Of a stretch of 8,629 nucleotides of DNA, positions 6,358 to 8,629 are shown piece by piece; position 1 is the first letter of the stretch, and the number at the start of each line of letters is the position of its first letter. Location of the stretch: assembly GCA_005877345.1 (NCBI GenBank), contig VBPR01000004.1, positions 1-8,629 of the forward strand, read 5' to 3'. Both the position numbers and the translations under genes were made by a program. Below the pieces are notes generated by a model. It ran no database searches and was not told the origin of the DNA. It saw only the letters and a list, made by a program, of their open reading frames with translations. The DNA comes from Nitrososphaerota archaeon. GTDB lineage: Archaea; Thermoproteota; Nitrososphaeria; Nitrososphaerales; Nitrososphaeraceae.

Positions 6358-6556
6358 GAAATCCATTCTTTAGGCTCTTTATTGGAGAATTTGATTATTC
6401 GACACCTAATCCTTTCCGTTTGACCTAATCTGTAGTCCATGGGATCTCGGATGGAATGAATGATATCCCTAATAATACGAAATATAGTCAAACTAAAAAT
6501 TCGAATACAGTTCCGGTTGAATATTCAGTCATATCCCTTCGTACCCATGAAATAAA

Positions 6557-7642
6557 TTAAGTATACACTTTAGTTCCTGGATGAAATGCTACCCATTCGA
6601 ACCAATAACCCTCGTCAAATGGTAATCGCAAGAGTTGTTTCCCTTTCATTGGTCCTTCAATAGATTTCCCTTCAAAATCCCATTGACTCACTGTTTGCTT
6701 ATCTGTAAAGGTATTATTAGTAAAGTTATACTTGAATAATAACGTCTGTCCGTTCACTGAAGGATCAAATAACCTCGCCATTAGGGGATGCACTGAAAAA
6801 AGTGTTACTGATTTATTATTGAGTTGATCATTGATTACTTTCAATTTCTCTATATCCTGCAATTTGTAAGCTTTGCTCAAATCCCTATTTTCAAGACCAA
6901 CTACAATCTCTTTTAATCCGAGTCTGTTATCTCTATCAGAAACTGGGAATAATATATCTGGGCTAGTATAGTAATCTCCATATGGATCTGCACCATAAGG
7001 TCGAGCCGATCCAGTATCTTTTGAGAGAACCTTAGATTGGGGATATATTTTCTTCCAATCTTTCCAGTACGCTACATCGAAGGGTAATTTTTCAAGTTTA
7101 ATGCCTGCATATTTTCCTACAATTCCTTCGCCTAGAGCCTGACTCCAAAGTGACTTGCTTGATCTATCATACATCACAAGATTACTATTGTAGAGCTTTC
7201 CTGAAGTTCCAAATTCTAGCGTAGTATTACTAACTGTTCTTCCAAAAACTTGATTTGTGAAACAAAGCGGGCAATAAGTGATTGCAACAGGAATGCCGCC
7301 AACATTATCGTTAACTATTTCATGCCACACTAAGATTTGAAGCGGATATGCCCTGATATCGCCATTAATGTTTATGCCAACGACTTTATCCGAGTCTCCA
7401 AGAAACTTATTTCCATCATTTACTGAATTGAATTTGGGCGAATCTATTGAGGGAATACCATCAGGCGGTGGTCCTCCACTAACTATCTGATCAAGAGGAA
7501 CAATATGTTTTTCTTCTGCGATTACTATTGCTATTGTGTTTAATGGTAAATGAGTTGTGACCAATGCAATGGTCAATAGCAATAGCAGAGCTCCAGGTAG
7601 CAATATCCGTTCCCTATTGCAAACTGTGTCAAGAATATTCAA
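6557..7642 (-). CDS. Secreted or membrane-anchored DUF3179 protein
   Basis: Length (361) and motifs fit DUF3179: NGDIRAYPLQILVWHEIVND (93-112), VAITYCPLCFT (119-129), a GTSGKLYNSNLVMYDRSSKS run (145-164) then LWSQ, RPYGADPYGDYY (214-225), FPVSDRDNRLGLKE (232-245) and a C-terminal HPGTKVY. Residues 12-42 are strongly hydrophobic after a charged start, so it is exported or held by an N-terminal anchor. The biochemical function of the family is not established; the conserved His107 and the CxxC at 124-127 could bind metal or be redox active. The start is TTG 7642: the same frame has stops immediately upstream, and only 6 nt separate it from the end of the membrane-protein gene, so it is the last gene of a three-gene operon. 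No terminator is obvious after its TAA. Confidence 0.9.
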   Translation of the reverse strand: MNILDTVCNRERILLPGALLLLLTIALVTTHLPLNTIAIVIAEEKHIVPLDQIVSGGPPPDGIPSIDSPKFNSVNDGNKFLGDSDKVVGININGDIRAYPLQILVWHEIVNDNVGGIPVAITYCPLCFTNQVFGRTVSNTTLEFGTSGKLYNSNLVMYDRSSKSLWSQALGEGIVGKYAGIKLEKLPFDVAYWKDWKKIYPQSKVLSKDTGSARPYGADPYGDYYTSPDILFPVSDRDNRLGLKEIVVGLENRDLSKAYKLQDIEKLKVINDQLNNKSVTLFSVHPLMARLFDPSVNGQTLLFKYNFTNNTFTDKQTVSQWDFEGKSIEGPMKGKQLLRLPFDEGYWFEWVAFHPGTKVYT

Positions 7643-7648
7643 ACATCA

Positions 7649-8188
7649 TCACGTCATGAATGATACTTTTCTCTGAGCTTTCTCTTTTTCAATCTTTTTC
7701 AATCCTCTTTTCAACTTCATAGCACTAAAGCCAGTGTAACCTATTACTATAAACAATCCTAAATATGAGAGTGGCTTTGAGTATTGTATCAGAATTACTG
7801 AGAATGCACTGCCGAAGACAGAAGGTAATAATGAAAGTATTAGAAGCCAACTTCCACAACAACCGAGTGGCACTAAGGAGAAAAATGAAAAAAATGAACT
7901 TAGTGTAATGCTACTGGAACTTCCTACGATACCTTCTCTTTTATTGACGATGTTACACCCCAATCTTTTCCCATAATTTGACATATAGATTTGGACTCCG
8001 ATTGCGATAGCCAAACCCAATACTATTATTCCATTTACTTTAATTGCTGCGGTTAAAGCTGCTAAGTATGGAAGGTTGGGTGTTGTAATTATTACTACCA
8101 AAAGATATGTAATTGCAGTAATAGATCCAGCAATCAATCCTCTTTTCAATGCATTCCTTTTAGCTGAAGAACTTGACTTCATTTTCAT
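7649..8188 (-). CDS. Multi-pass membrane protein with a Cys-Cys pair
   Basis: ATG 8188 (a second ATG lies two codons later), TGA at 7651-7649. A basic N-terminus (KRNALKR) precedes four to five hydrophobic segments at about 17-36, 43-69, 93-125 (long, possibly two) and 128-156, and the C-terminus is highly basic (KLKRGLKKIEKEKAQRK), suggesting a cytoplasmic end. Cys110-Cys111 (PLGCCGSW) lies within or at the edge of the third hydrophobic segment, and Cys78 follows the second. I do not recognise the family. The position between a regulator gene (11 nt upstream) and the DUF3179 gene (6 nt downstream) implies joint expression and a shared envelope role. The Cys pair hints at metal or thiol chemistry, which is inference only. 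Confidence 0.8.
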   Translation of the reverse strand: MKMKSSSSAKRNALKRGLIAGSITAITYLLVVIITTPNLPYLAALTAAIKVNGIIVLGLAIAIGVQIYMSNYGKRLGCNIVNKREGIVGSSSSITLSSFFSFFSLVPLGCCGSWLLILSLLPSVFGSAFSVILIQYSKPLSYLGLFIVIGYTGFSAMKLKRGLKKIEKEKAQRKVSFMT

Positions 8189-8199
8189 CTCTTATCAAA

Positions 8200-8628
8200 T
8201 TATGATGTTCTAGTAAGGCTATTGCTACTTACAAGTAACTTGCCTAAAGTTGTCAGTCTAGCAGATATTTTTCCTCTATCGCCTTTCTCCACTTCAACTA
8301 AACCGAGGTCTGCCAGTCCCTTTGAATCCTTTGCTCCTTGAACATGATAACTTAAGAGAGGTTTACCATAACCAGAGATTTGTTCTAATTGTTCCAAACT
8401 TTGTATAACTCCTCCTGCAGTATTTATTGACTTTAGAATTTTTATCTTTGCTTCCGAGATTATTTCATTGTAACTTAGCTTTAACACGGGCATCAAAAGT
8501 GGCACAGTATGTGTATCATCCATGCCGAATGCCTGTATTCCATTTATGAATGCGGCAGAAAGTGCAGCACATCCAATCAGTTTGTCACCAGAGCTTACAT
8601 TTAACAGAACTTGTTCAAATTCCTTAGC
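8200..8628 (-). CDS. CARF-like/winged-helix transcriptional regulator, 5' end outside window
   Basis: The frame stays open from the TAA at 8202-8200 to the right edge; the ATG at 8523 is internal, since coding-like sequence continues for 35 codons before it without another start. The visible 142 residues begin with KEFEQVLLNVSSGDKLIGCA, then ALSAAFINGIQAFGMDDTH, which resembles the Rossmann strand-loop-helix (N-[ST]-x-G-x-K) of CARF/Csa3-like ligand-binding domains. After VPLLMPVLKLSY comes a winged-helix part (AKIKILKSINTAGG, LEQLEQISGYGKPLLSYHVQ, LVEVEKGDRGKISARLTTLG). Related archaeal Csa3/HFX_2341-type regulators sense a nucleotide-like ligand and bind DNA. Here it heads a cluster with a membrane protein and DUF3179 protein, so it probably controls that operon. 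The CARF assignment is tentative; the winged-helix call is stronger. Confidence 0.65.
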   Translation of the reverse strand, partial: AKEFEQVLLNVSSGDKLIGCAALSAAFINGIQAFGMDDTHTVPLLMPVLKLSYNEIISEAKIKILKSINTAGGVIQSLEQLEQISGYGKPLLSYHVQGAKDSKGLADLGLVEVEKGDRGKISARLTTLGKLLVSSNSLTRTS

Positions 8629-8629
8629 G

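Noticed and set aside
6045..6428. Two frames (6045-6275 minus, 6201-6428 plus) over the MOSC gene
   Set aside because: Both overlap the well-supported MOSC coding frame and have no recognisable features.
8200..8523. Complete 107-residue regulator starting at ATG 8523
   Set aside because: The frame remains open and protein-like for 35 more codons to the window edge, so the true start is outside.
1..8629. CRISPR array, tRNA or rRNA genes
   Set aside because: No regularly spaced repeats and no T-loop/acceptor-stem patterns were found by eye, despite the CARF-like regulator at the right edge.

Overview
The window looks like a piece of an AT-rich archaeal chromosome, most likely an ammonia-oxidising Nitrososphaeria-type (thaumarchaeal) genome such as Nitrosocosmicus or Nitrososphaera. 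Evidence: archaeal TATA boxes sit about 25 nt before several starts (leaderless pattern), TTG starts are used, an aIF1/SUI1 protein is encoded, and NHL-repeat, DUF3179 and CARF-like winged-helix proteins of the kind known from that group are present. The assignment is inferred from gene content; no rRNA or tRNA gene is visible.

Layout: (1) 1-1390 is a decayed zone. It holds a remnant of what looks like a tyrosine-integrase tail (+) and a secreted beta-domain/NHL-repeat gene (-) broken by an early stop and several frameshifts. (2) 1434-3575 carries four mostly single genes: an unrecognised 162-residue protein (-), a small charged protein with a leaderless promoter (+), a SUI1/aIF1-like factor with an internal 12-bp tandem repeat (-), and a SnoaL/NTF2-like protein (-). 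(3) 3813-4198 (-) holds a 33-residue zinc-ribbon mini-gene with a well-placed TATA box, followed by a startless fragment of an unrecognised gene. (4) 4330-5540 (+) has a conserved-looking unknown protein, then a second NHL-repeat gene with its own TATA box, broken by a frame slip and an exact 25-bp tandem duplication. (5) 5698-6357 (+) is a MOSC-domain gene that lacks the N-terminal part of its family. (6) 6557-8629 (-) is a tight three-gene cluster running inward from the right edge: a CARF-like/winged-helix regulator (5' end outside the window), a multi-pass membrane protein, and a secreted or anchored DUF3179 protein.

Two themes stand out. First, damaged genes (integrase tail, two NHL genes, a MOSC gene without its N-terminus, a startless fragment) lie among intact housekeeping-like genes, as expected for an accessory region in decay; base-level sequencing errors could mimic some of the frameshifts. 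Second, the regulator-membrane protein-DUF3179 cluster is the best candidate for an undescribed functional unit: a probable ligand-sensing regulator with a membrane protein bearing a Cys-Cys pair and an envelope protein with a CPLC motif. Its function cannot be read from the sequence.
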